In this document: piece after piece, positions 1-6,807 of the stretch
Numbering within the stretch: the first letter of the stretch is position 1
How the letters are laid out: every line of letters starts with the position of its first letter
Assembly: GCA_016713535.1 (NCBI GenBank)
Contig: JADJOY010000024.1
Location: 1 to 12,143 of the forward strand
DNA: 12,143 bases
Direction: 5' to 3'
Source of the DNA: JADJOY01 sp016713535 [NCBI: Deltaproteobacteria bacterium]
GTDB taxonomy: Bacteria; JADJOY01
Notes under the pieces: generated by a model
Database searches by the model: none
Told to the model about the DNA's origin: nothing
What the model saw: only the letters and a program-made list of their open reading frames with translations
Made by a program: the position numbers and the translations under genes

Positions 1-1196
1 CGGTGCGCGCCGCGGTCTCGGCGTGGCGGTGCAGGAACGCCGACACGTGGCGGGTGATCGCGGGATCGGCGGCGAAGGGCAGCGAGAGCTCGGTGAGCGC
101 CACCCGGCCGCGCTTCACCAGCTCGTCGTCCGGCGCCGCGCGGGGCAGGAAGCCCTCCAGCAGAATGTCCTCGGCCTCGGCGCGGCCGAGCGCGTACGAC
201 TGCGCCCCGCCGAGCAGCCGCGAGCCGCGCCCCACCACCGCGACCCCGTAGCTCTCCGGACCCGCGCCCGAGAGCAGCGTCTCCTTGGCGAGCCGCGACG
301 CCTGCACCAGCCCCGACCAGCGGGTCGCGTCGAGGGCGCCGTTCTTGCCGAAGAGCTTCATCTCGACGTGGCGGGCGATGGTGGCGTCCATGTTGTCGCC
401 ACCCAGCATCAGGTGGTCGCCGACGGCGATGCGCTCGAGGGTGGGCGCGCCGCCCCCCGCGGGCCGCACCACGCGCACCAGCGTCAGGTCGGTGGTGCCG
501 CCGCCCACGTCCACCACCAGCACCAGCCGTGCGCTGCCGAGCGCCTTCTCGAGGTCGTTCTCGTGGTGCTGGAGGAAGTCGTAGAACGCCGCCTGCGGCT
601 CCTCGATCAGGCGCAGCTTGCCGATCCGCGCGCGCTCCGCCGCCTCCACGGTGAGCTCGCGCGCCACCTCGTCGAAAGACGCCGGCACCGTGAGCACCAC
701 GTCCTGGCGGGCGAGCGGCGCCTCCGGGTGGGCGTGGTCCCACGCGCTGCGCACGTGCTCGAGCACCCGCGCCGACGCTTCGACCGGCGAGAGCCGCGGC
801 ACGTCCTCGGCGGCGCCCCCACGGCAGGATCGCCGCGGCGCGGTCGACTCCGCGTACGAGAGCCAGCTCTTCGCCGAATACACGAGCCGCCCCGGCACCT
901 GCGCACCCTGGCGGCGCGCGAACTCGCCGACCGCCCAGTCGACCTTCGCCGCGCTCACCGCCGCCGCCGAGATCGCGCGGTTCCACGGCAGCGTGGTCGC
1001 GCCCTCGATCCCCTTCGGCGGGCGTGTATAGGAACGACGGCAAGAGCTCGAGCGCCGCGACCTCACCCGCCGCCACGAGTTGGGCGATCCGGAACACCTC
1101 GATCGCCGGGCGATCGACCGGGCTCGCGGCCACCACCGTGTGGGTGGTGCCGAGGTCGATGCCGACCACTAACGAAGCGTCGCTGGGCGCGGCCAC
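1..1196 (-). CDS. Hsp70-family (DnaK-like) ATPase, second of a tandem pair, C-terminus beyond window, frameshifted
   Basis: Actin-fold chaperone-like ATPase, cut by the left edge after about 395 residues. Visible in order: the phosphate-1 motif IDLGTTHT near the start, SFLYTPAE, SAKSWLSYA, the EEPQAAFYDF segment, phosphate-2 DVGGGTTDLTL, and GGDNMD. All have counterparts in the Hsp70 at 1720-3557, so the two are paralogues. The GTG at 1194-1196 is the most upstream plausible start, 33 bases after the GNAT stop; no clear ribosome site is visible, and a later in-frame GTG just before VGIDLG is possible. Three indels break the frame: an extra base in the C run at 1010-1013, a missing base at 850-851, and an extra base in the C run at 816-820. 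The last two cancel and garble about 12 residues. The missing part should hold the rest of the ATPase and the substrate-binding region. Family call is firm; client and role are unknown. Confidence 0.88.
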   Translation of the reverse strand, partial: MAAPSDASLVVGIDLGTTHTVVAASPVDRPAIEVFRIAQLVAAGEVAALELLPSFLYTPAEGDRGRDHAAVEPRDLGGGGERGEGRLGGRRVRAPPGCAGAGAARVFGEELALVRGVDRAAAILPWGRRRGRAAALAGRSVGAGARARAQRVGPRPPGGAARPPGRGAHGAGVFRRGGARAHRGGGGARADRQAAPDRGAAGGVLRLPPAPRERPREGARQRTAGAGGGRGRRHHRPDAGARGAARGGRRAHPRAHRRRRPPDAGWRQHGRHHRPPRRDEALRQERRPRRDPLVGAGAGVAARQGDAALGRGSGELRGRGGGARLAAARRGAVVRARPRRGRGHSAGGLPAPRGAGRRAGEARPGGAHRALAALRRRSRDHPPRVGVPAPPRRDRGAH

Positions 1197-1229
1197 GGCG
1201 ATAGCGTGTCCGCGCTTCGCTGCGCGGCT

Positions 1230-1697
1230 TCAACCGCCCCCGGACGCGTAGACGTCAGGGCGATGGATCTGCATCAGCCACGCGGGTTCGGCGACCGGCG
1301 TGAAGCCGTGACCAGCGTAGAGCCCGTGAGCGTCACGGGTAGCCAGCATCCAGCGCCGGAACCCCTGGAGATCGGGGTGCGCGAGCACCTCGGCGACGAG
1401 CCACTTGGAGAGCCCGCGGCCGCGGTGCGGCGGCAGCACGAACACGTCACCCAGGTAGCCGAAGGTGGCGTAGTCGGTGATCACCCGCGCGAAGCCCACT
1501 TGCGCGCCGCTCGTCTCCTCGAAGAGGCCGAAGCAGCACGACTCGCGCACGCTGCGCTCCACCACCTCGCGCGGGATGCCCTTCGCCCAGTACGAGTCCT
1601 CGGCGAGGAAGCGGTGGATCACGGCGAGGTCGAGCCGCGCCGGGTCGGTGCGGATCACGTACCCGTCGCGGCGCGACTCGATCGGCGCGGGACTCAT
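1230..1697 (-). CDS. GNAT-family N-acetyltransferase
   Basis: Predicted 155-residue acetyltransferase using acetyl-CoA; substrate unknown. The central strand is GYLGDVFVLPP, followed by the acetyl-CoA pyrophosphate loop HRGRGLSKWL (about residues 91-100). Near the C-terminus is the usual LYAGHGF segment, ending in MQIHRPDVY. Length is normal for a single GNAT domain, with no signal peptide or membrane segment, so it should be cytoplasmic. The ATG at 1697 was chosen because the domain begins about ten residues later and the Hsp70 stop lies 22 bases upstream. No strong Shine-Dalgarno is visible, so translation may be coupled. The frame is open from here back into the Hsp70 gene only because that gene carries a frameshift, so this is not a fusion protein. 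It sits between two Hsp70 paralogues on the same strand, suggesting co-transcription. Frame is intact. Family call is strong. Confidence 0.9.
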   Translation of the reverse strand: MSPAPIESRRDGYVIRTDPARLDLAVIHRFLAEDSYWAKGIPREVVERSVRESCCFGLFEETSGAQVGFARVITDYATFGYLGDVFVLPPHRGRGLSKWLVAEVLAHPDLQGFRRWMLATRDAHGLYAGHGFTPVAEPAWLMQIHRPDVYASGGG

Positions 1698-1719
1698 CGC
1701 GGTGGCCGGCGCGCGCGTC

Positions 1720-3557
1720 TCACTCGACGCGCACGTTGTAGTGGAGCTTCCAGCGCTTGTCGGTGCCTTGCTCGACCGCCGAGAGCTCGAGGGTCCCGAT
1801 CTCGGTGACGCGCGCATGGAGCTTGACCGGCACCACGCGGCCGCTCTCGCCCTCGAGCTCGGTCTCGATCGCCGGCAGCTCCTCCAGGTCGGCGCCGTTC
1901 GGCACCACGGTGGCCACCTGGTCCTCGCGGCGGGTCGACGAGCCGAAGAACCGGAACGCCGCGGGCTCGCCCACCACCAGCCCGAGCGCCTGCGGCAGCT
2001 CGACCTCGCTCCCTTCCTCCATCCCGAACGGCGCGACACACACCGCGTCGATCCGTGGCGGAACACCGGGCACCGCGAGCTCGGCGCGCTCGATCCCGAC
2101 GTAGTAGGCGCGCGCCGTGCCGCCGCGGATGCGGATGCCGCGTCCACGCCGCACCCACCGTAGTAGGCCGCGCCGCGCGCCACCGCCATGTCGGGGTCGT
2201 CGCCGACCAGCACCTTCACGGGCTTGCCGCCGTCGGCGGTGAGCCAGCCGTCGAGGATCGCGGTGATGCGCTCGCGCAGCAGCTGGGAGCGCATGACACC
2301 GCCGTTGAAGAGCAGCGCGGTCGGATGGAGGAAGCCCTTGCCGTCGAGGTTGACCTTGCCGGCGAGCGACTCGCGGGTGCGGTTCTCGAGGCCCAGAAAC
2401 GCCGCCAGATGCCGTGTGATCCCGGCATCGGCCGCGTACGGCAGGCCGAGTGTCGTGAGACCGGTGCGGCGCGGCTTGGCGGGACGGTCGGCGGCGCCGA
2501 TGTGCGGGAAGAAGCCGTCGAGGAGCGTGGCGTCGAGCTCGGCGCGGGTGAGCTCGGTGCGGATCGTGCCGCCCACCAGCTTGCTGCCGCGGCCGGGGAC
2601 CACCAGCGGACGCGCCGCCTCCTTGGTGTTCTCGAGGAGCGCTTCCTTGGCGGCCCGGCACGCGTAGGCGAGCGAGCGGAACTGCCAGTCGTCGAGGGTC
2701 TTGCCCTGCCCTTCGAGCTTGGTGCGCACGGCGTAGGCGAGCGCCATGTCCATGTTGTCGCCGCCGAGCAGGATGTGGTCGCCGACCGCGACGCGGTCGA
2801 GGACCAGCGAGCCACCCTCCTCGCTCACCGCGATGAGCGAGAAGTCGGTGGTGCCGCCGCCGACGTCGCACACCAGGATGGTGTCGCCGGGCTCGACCTG
2901 CTTGCGCCACACGGCGGCGTGCCCCGAGAGCCACGCGTAGAGCGCCGACTGCGGCTCCTCGAGCAGCGTGAGGCGCGCGCCCAGCCCGGCTTGCTCGGCG
3001 GCCTCCACCGTGAGGTCGCGAGCGACCGCGTCGAACGACGCCGGCACCGTGATCGCGAGCTCCTGCGACTCGAGCGGCGCCTCCGGATGGGCTTCGTTCC
3101 AGGCCTCGCGCAGGTGGCTCAGGTAGCGCGCCGACGCGGCCACCGGCGACACCTTGGGGACCTCGTCGGGCGAGCCCCACGGCAGGATCGCCGCGCGCCG
3201 GTCGACTCCCGCGTACGAGAGCCAGCTCTTGGCCGAGCTCACGAGCCGCGCCGGCACGCTCGCGCCGCGATCGCGCGCCAGCGTCCCGACCGCGAAGTCG
3301 CGCGCGCCGTCCCACGGCAGCGCGAGCGAGCCGGGCGGCAGGTCGGTCTCGGCCGGCAGATAGAGGAACGACGGCAAGAGCGTGCGCTCTCCCACCTCGC
3401 CGGCGTTCACCACCTGTGGCACCGCGAACGCCGCGGGCTCGCCGGGGTGGTCGCCGCCGAGCGGCAGCGACGCGAGCCCGCAGTTGGTGGTGCCGAGGTC
3501 GATGCCGACCGCGAACGTCGCGGGCACGTCGGTGGGGGATGTCTTCTTGGCGGCCAC
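1720..3557 (-). CDS. Hsp70-family (DnaK-like) ATPase, first of a tandem pair, one frameshift
   Basis: Actin-fold chaperone-like ATPase of about 612 residues once one indel is repaired. Motifs: phosphate-1 IDLGTTNCG (residues 19-27), SAKSWLSYAG (108-117), EEPQSALYAW (200-209), phosphate-2 DVGGGTTDFS (231-240), GGDNMD (265-270), the adenosine-region LLFNGGVMRS (415-424) and DPDMAVARGAAYYG (454-467). After the ATPase comes GGTARAYYVGIE and a beta-rich tail ending HYNVRVE, in the position of a substrate-binding beta domain. The alpha-helical lid of classical DnaK is not apparent, so this is a divergent Hsp70 rather than housekeeping DnaK. The frame breaks at about 2156-2160, where one base is missing; restoring it joins AYYG to RGRGIRIRGG and leads to the TGA at 1720-1722. 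The start is GTG, 4 bases after the DUF2760 stop, with GAGGT about 8 bases upstream. Tight spacing implies co-translation with DUF2760. Confidence 0.92.
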
Positions 3558-3561
3558 GGAT

Positions 3562-4194
3562 TCAGACCTCGACTTCGGCGGGAGCGATCACCGAGAGGTC
3601 TTGCCCCTCGGGAGGAGTCGGCAGCTTCACGTCGGCGACACGCCAGCCGTGATGGGCGAGCTGGCCACGCACCGGCAGCTTGCCGGTGACGTTGCCGGTG
3701 AGGCGGATCTGCACCGGGTCGTAGTCCTCGCCGACCTGGATCGGCGTGCCCTCGCTCTCGGTGCGGACCGGTGCCAGCGCGAAGTACTGGCGCATCGACT
3801 TGCGAACGCCGTCGTGGACCACGCGCGCCGCGGCGCCCACCTCGGCGTCGGAGAACGAGGTCACGTCCTCCTCGACGAAGTCCACGAAGCGGCCGTCACG
3901 CTGGAGGATCGAGAGCAGGTGGAGGGCCGAGGCGTGGTCGGGGCGCTTGGGCGCCTCGGGAACCTTGGCCTTGGCGGGCGCGGGCTCGGCGGCGCCCTTC
4001 TTGGCCGCGCCCTTGGCCGGCTTGGCGGGCTCCGGCGCGGGCGCGAGCGCCACGTCCGGCTCGTCGCCGGGCTCGCCCCGCAGCAGCCGATCGACCTCCC
4101 AGGCCAGCGTGCCGTCGTCGAAGAGCAGGTACCACTCGAGCCCCATCACCAGCCGGAGCCGCTTGAAAAAGCCGAGCTTGGGCGCATCAGGCAT
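3562..4194 (-). CDS. DUF2760 domain-containing protein
   Basis: A 210-residue cytoplasmic protein of unknown biochemical function. Residues 1-40 (FFKRLRLVMGLEWYLLF region) form a conserved N-terminal segment. Residues about 45-85 are a low-complexity Ala/Pro/Lys linker. Residues about 88-210 carry the DUF2760 core: LLSILQRDGRFVDFVEED, SFSDAEVGAAARVVHDG, DYDPVQIRLTGNVTGK, GQLAHHGWRV and a terminal APAEVEV. Members of this family are commonly encoded directly beside divergent Hsp70 genes, as here, where the Hsp70 start lies 4 bases past its stop. The ATG at 4194 was preferred over upstream starts (frame open to 4266) because a GGGGGAA ribosome site lies just upstream and family similarity starts here. 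It is probably the first gene of the DUF2760-Hsp70-GNAT-Hsp70 operon. It may be an adaptor or cochaperone for the Hsp70s; that is inference from neighbourhood only. Confidence 0.9.
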   Translation of the reverse strand: MPDAPKLGFFKRLRLVMGLEWYLLFDDGTLAWEVDRLLRGEPGDEPDVALAPAPEPAKPAKGAAKKGAAEPAPAKAKVPEAPKRPDHASALHLLSILQRDGRFVDFVEEDVTSFSDAEVGAAARVVHDGVRKSMRQYFALAPVRTESEGTPIQVGEDYDPVQIRLTGNVTGKLPVRGQLAHHGWRVADVKLPTPPEGQDLSVIAPAEVEV

Positions 4195-4197
4195 GGA

Positions 4198-4204
4198 TTC
4201 CCCC
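4198..4204 (-). promoter_or_regulatory. Ribosome binding site of the DUF2760 gene
   Basis: Minus-strand GGGGGAA, three bases before the ATG at 4194. It decides between this start and longer upstream alternatives in the same frame. The 112-base gap between this gene and the IPT/TIG-like gene (4195-4306) otherwise shows no recognisable promoter or terminator by eye, but it is where a promoter for the Hsp70 operon would have to lie. Confidence 0.6.
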
Positions 4205-4306
4205 GCGGCGTGCGCGCGCAGCGGCGCGCTCCACGCGGCATTCCATACCCTCCACGAGCGAGCCACTCCAAGGGCGGCCGGTCCCTGACCCGCCCAGGAA
4301 GACGCG

Positions 4307-5818
4307 CTACGGCAGCACGAACGCGCCCGCCGGGCCGTTCCCCGAGCCGGCGATGAACGGCGGGTTGATCGCCGCCACGAACGCCGGTCCTGGGTCGAGG
4401 CCGGGCGGCCGGACGAAGTGGAGCTGGGTGGGACCGTCGATGGTCAGGGCGAGCACCGCGCTTCCGTCGTCGTTCAAGCCGCCGGCGTTCACCACCACGC
4501 CACCGACGTGCGCGAACAGGTCGATCACCGTGAGATCACAGAAGCCGGTCCCGGTCACGATGATCGTGTCGCCGACGACGGACACGCCGGTGACCGTCAC
4601 CAGCGCACCGATCGGCACCGACACGGCGTTCGACGCCAGGAAGCTCGGGACGTTCACGACCTGGACCGCGCCCGGACCGGCCGGCACCTGCGGCGGGACG
4701 TCGACCTCGAGCGAGGTCGCGGTCTGGTTGGTGGGGTCGAGCGGACCGGCATTGCCGCCGGCGGTGAAGAGGTTCACCACGGCGTTCGAGAACCCGTCGC
4801 CGCCGATCGCGAGGCTCCGGCCGGGCTCGACGAGCGCCGCGACGTGGGCGGCCCCGATCGCGAGGTCGGAGCTCGACGGGCTCAACGCGACACCGTTCAC
4901 GCTCGTGACGCTCGGCACGCCCACCGCCGCGCTCCCGAGGAGCACCGCGCCGCGAGCGTTGCTGGAGTCGTAGCCCGAGTCCGGACGAACCAGCAGCAAC
5001 GAGGCGAAGCCGTTGCCGAGGAGCGTCGCGTCCGGGGCCGGGACGGGCCACGGCCAGGGAGCGTGCCGGTCCACGTGGTCGCGCTCGTCGCCGTGGGCCC
5101 GATCCCCGACGGCAACACGTCGACCGCACCGCTCGCCGTCGCGACGAAGACCTTGAGCAACGATCCCGGCGAGATCCCGGCACCGCTCAGCTCGATCGCG
5201 GCGCCGACGCGAACCGGGTCGGGGAGCGAGTCGAGCACGGGCGTGAAGCCGCCGAAGTTGGAGGTGACCTCGAGGTGCGCGAGCCCACCGACGATTCCCC
5301 ACTCTCCGCTGCCGAGGAAATCGGCGAGGGACACCTCGCCGGTCGCGGCGTCGTAACGGAACGTCCCGGTCATCGACAGCGTGCCGGGATCGGTCTCGAC
5401 CCAGGACTGGTCGCAGCGCACGGTCGCGAAGGCGGGCCGGTAGGTCATCTGCACGGGGATCGCGAGGCTCAGGTGACCCTCCGGGCTCAGCGCGGCGACC
5501 GGGGGTGGCACCGCCGGATCGAGCGCGATGTCGATCGCGCAGTAGCCGAAGCACGCGTGAAACCCGAAGCACCACAGCGGCACGTCGTCGGGGAAGAGGT
5601 GCAGGTCACGGACCTCGAGGCGATGCGCCAGCGGGTCGTAGGCGAACGCCACCCAGCTTCGTTGCGAGAGCGCCGAGGTCCAGTCGTGCGGCGCGTACAC
5701 GTCGTAGGTGACGGTGAACTGGACCTGGTTCGGGGCGTCGGGTGTCGGCGCGAGCGCGCCGGACTGCGCCGCCGCGTGCTGGCGAAGCACCAGCACGAGC
5801 AACGCGATCCCCGCGCAT
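4307..5818 (-). CDS. Secreted protein with IPT/TIG-like repeats, frameshifted
   Basis: Predicted exported protein of about 500 residues, function unknown. It opens with a short signal peptide (MRG, hydrophobic IALLVLVL, then cleavage about HAAA-QSGA). The N-terminal half is a beta-rich region with paired cysteines (CFGFHACFGYC). The C-terminal half has three immunoglobulin-like IPT/TIG-style units with the typical G-x-G-F turn: AIELSGAGI, SLAIGGDGFSN and TIIVTGTGFCD. Such repeats usually mediate extracellular binding. Two indels are inferred. An extra base in the C run at 5809-5812 separates the ATG at 5818 from the signal peptide frame. A missing base in the G run at 5057-5059 joins WTGTLP to WPWPVPAP. 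Without the first repair the frame runs on from the upstream lipoprotein, which would bury a signal peptide inside a protein. Stop TAG at 4307-4309. The same-strand neighbour upstream is also exported. Confidence 0.72.
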
Positions 5819-5829
5819 CGCGCGGCCAG

Positions 5830-5835
5830 CCCCCT
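5830..5835 (-). promoter_or_regulatory. Candidate ribosome binding site for the IPT/TIG-like gene
   Basis: Minus-strand AGGGGG, 11 bases before the ATG at 5818. It supports an independent translation start ahead of the signal peptide rather than a fusion with the lipoprotein upstream. The spacing is slightly long. Confidence 0.4.
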
Positions 5836-5878
5836 CAGACCCTGCGTCGTCCCGACCGCACTCGTGCTGTAGACCGTG

Positions 5879-6523
5879 CTACCCGATGTGAAAGTCCCGG
5901 GAACAGGCACGGCCTCGTACGACGGCGTCACCGCATCGACGACCTGGACCCGCAGCGTGCCGCCCGGGTTCATGTGATCGCCTTCGTCGCGGAACGGGAT
6001 CTCGGCATGCAGGTCGTAACGCTCGGCGCCCCGTGCCGTGAACGCACAGCTCGGAGGTCCGGCCACCGCCTCACAGGTCGGATGGCCCTTCCAGCACCGG
6101 TAGTCCGTGTACGGGTCGGTGCGCGGCAGCGTCATCGGAAACTGGGTGGCGTCGTCGTTGACGAACACCACCTCGAGTTGATCGGCGACCCCGTCCGCGT
6201 CGACATCCAGCCCCGACCCGCTCACGCTGCGGGGCAGGGCGCCGCCGCCGAACGGAAAGCCGGCGGTGAGGCCGTTCGCCTGCAGCCATACGCCCGGGAC
6301 GATCGAGGTCTGGGTCGGGAAGACGACGCTTGGCGGGAACACCGCAACCTGGCCGTCGAAGGCGTACGGAATGCTCGAGAGGTCGGTGATCAAAAGACCC
6401 AGGTCGGTGCCGTCGTGACCGGCGACACTGGCCTTGCATCTTGATCGTGGGCTCGCAGCCCATGAGCAGCACCAGCCCCAAACAGCCGATCGCGACCGCG
6501 AGCGAGGTGGGTCGACGTCTCAT
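5879..6523 (-). CDS. Small secreted lipoprotein of unknown function, frameshifted
   Basis: Predicted lipoprotein of about 215 residues. It begins MRRRPTSLAVAIG, then a hydrophobic core, and lipobox LLMGC with the cysteine at about residue 23, followed by EPTIKMQ. This predicts lipid attachment and export. The start is secure: ATG at 6523 with AGAGGAG seven bases upstream. One base too many at about 6430-6434 shifts the frame; beyond it the protein resumes as HDGTDLGLLITDLSSIPYAF. The mature part is beta-rich and includes an acidic stretch DVDADGVADQLEV that resembles the calcium-loop linkers of secreted proteins. Also present are WKGHPTC and PPSCAF, whose cysteines may pair. The end is uncertain. 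I place it at the TAG at 5879-5881, which needs one base added to the G run beside it; read literally, the frame continues into the next gene. I do not recognise the family. Confidence 0.62.
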
Positions 6524-6623
6524 GGCACGCTCCTCTCGCGAACACGCGCCCGCACCCCTGCGATGAGGCAGCGCCTCGCGTGCCCATGCCCCCGAAGGAC
6601 CGGGCCTGCCCCGAAACGCTGGA

Positions 6624-6695
6624 AGATCCGTGCCGTCGCGAGCGGCCCGGATCTCTCGGGACAGCCGGCGAAACGGCTGTGAAGCCGGGCGCTTC
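6624..6695. ncRNA. Cluster of three perfect hairpins, possible structured leader RNA
   Basis: Three perfect stems lie within 72 bases. AGATCCG (6624-6630) pairs with CGGATCT (6648-6654), and its loop contains a nested GCCG/CGGC stem (6632-6635 with 6643-6646). ACAGCCG (6661-6667) pairs with CGGCTGT (6674-6680) around the loop GCGAAA. GAAGC (6681-6685) pairs with GCTTC (6691-6695). The last two stems abut directly, as in coaxially stacked RNA helices. No T run follows on either strand, so it is not a standard intrinsic terminator. Both flanking genes are minus strand, so a leader of the lipoprotein gene, starting about 100 bases upstream of its ATG, is the simplest reading. The purine-rich GCGAAA loop reads better on the plus strand. 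I compared it from memory with the c-di-GMP-I riboswitch and the conserved core was absent. Short stems arise easily in GC-rich DNA, so confidence is limited. Confidence 0.3.
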
Positions 6696-6787
6696 GCGAG
6701 GGCAAGTCATCGCCCCCTCCGGCCGGCGCACGACGCCGTGGCAGCCGTGCACCCGATGTCACCCGCGCGTAGCACCGGCTGCCGGCA

Positions 6788-6803
6788 GGGGCGCTGAGGC
6801 CCC
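6788..6803 (-). terminator. Weak terminator-like hairpin after the radical SAM gene
   Basis: GGGGC (6788-6792) pairs with GCCCC (6799-6803) around a 6-base loop, a few bases past the TAG at 6808-6810 on the minus strand. No T run follows, so Rho-independent function is doubtful, but the position supports 6808 as the true gene end. Confidence 0.25.
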
Positions 6804-6807
6804 CACC

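Larger units (their letters stand above)
6524..6807. other. Intergenic region with hairpins
   Basis: A 284-base gap between the radical SAM gene and the lipoprotein gene, both minus strand. Open frames here are fragmentary and show no family resemblance. The region contains the hairpin cluster at 6624-6695 and a smaller hairpin right after the radical SAM stop. Any promoter for the lipoprotein gene should lie here; I cannot pick out convincing -10 or -35 elements by eye. Confidence 0.55.

Noticed and set aside
23-1204. 393-residue plus-strand open frame opposite the second Hsp70
   Set aside because: Same antisense artefact: low-complexity Arg-rich translation against a strong Hsp70 signal on the minus strand.
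1230-3557. A single 775-residue Hsp70-acetyltransferase fusion on the minus strand
   Set aside because: The open frame links the two only because of a missing base near 2156-2160. The Hsp70 C-terminus is intact in another frame with its own stop at 1720, and the residues between about 2150 and 1700 in the fused frame are arginine/serine-rich junk.
2055-3689. 544-residue plus-strand open frame opposite the first Hsp70
   Set aside because: Its composition is the Arg/Ala/Gly/His-rich bias expected of an antisense frame in GC-rich DNA, with no domain, and the minus strand has clear Hsp70 motifs throughout.
5816-5870. C-terminal protein-sorting anchor (PEP-CTERM or similar) on the upstream lipoprotein
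   Set aside because: The hydrophobic stretch is preceded by an ATG with a ribosome site and followed by a typical signal peptidase site (AAA-QS), and no sorting motif precedes it. A signal peptide of the next gene fits better.
5275-6444. 389-residue plus-strand open frame across the lipoprotein and IPT/TIG-like genes
   Set aside because: No recognisable motif, Arg/His-rich, and the minus strand has signal peptides, a lipobox with ribosome site and IPT-like repeats.
6661-6695. c-di-GMP-I (GEMM) riboswitch
   Set aside because: A GAAA-containing loop and adjacent stems suggested it, but the conserved core sequence and second stem with tetraloop receptor were not found on either strand.
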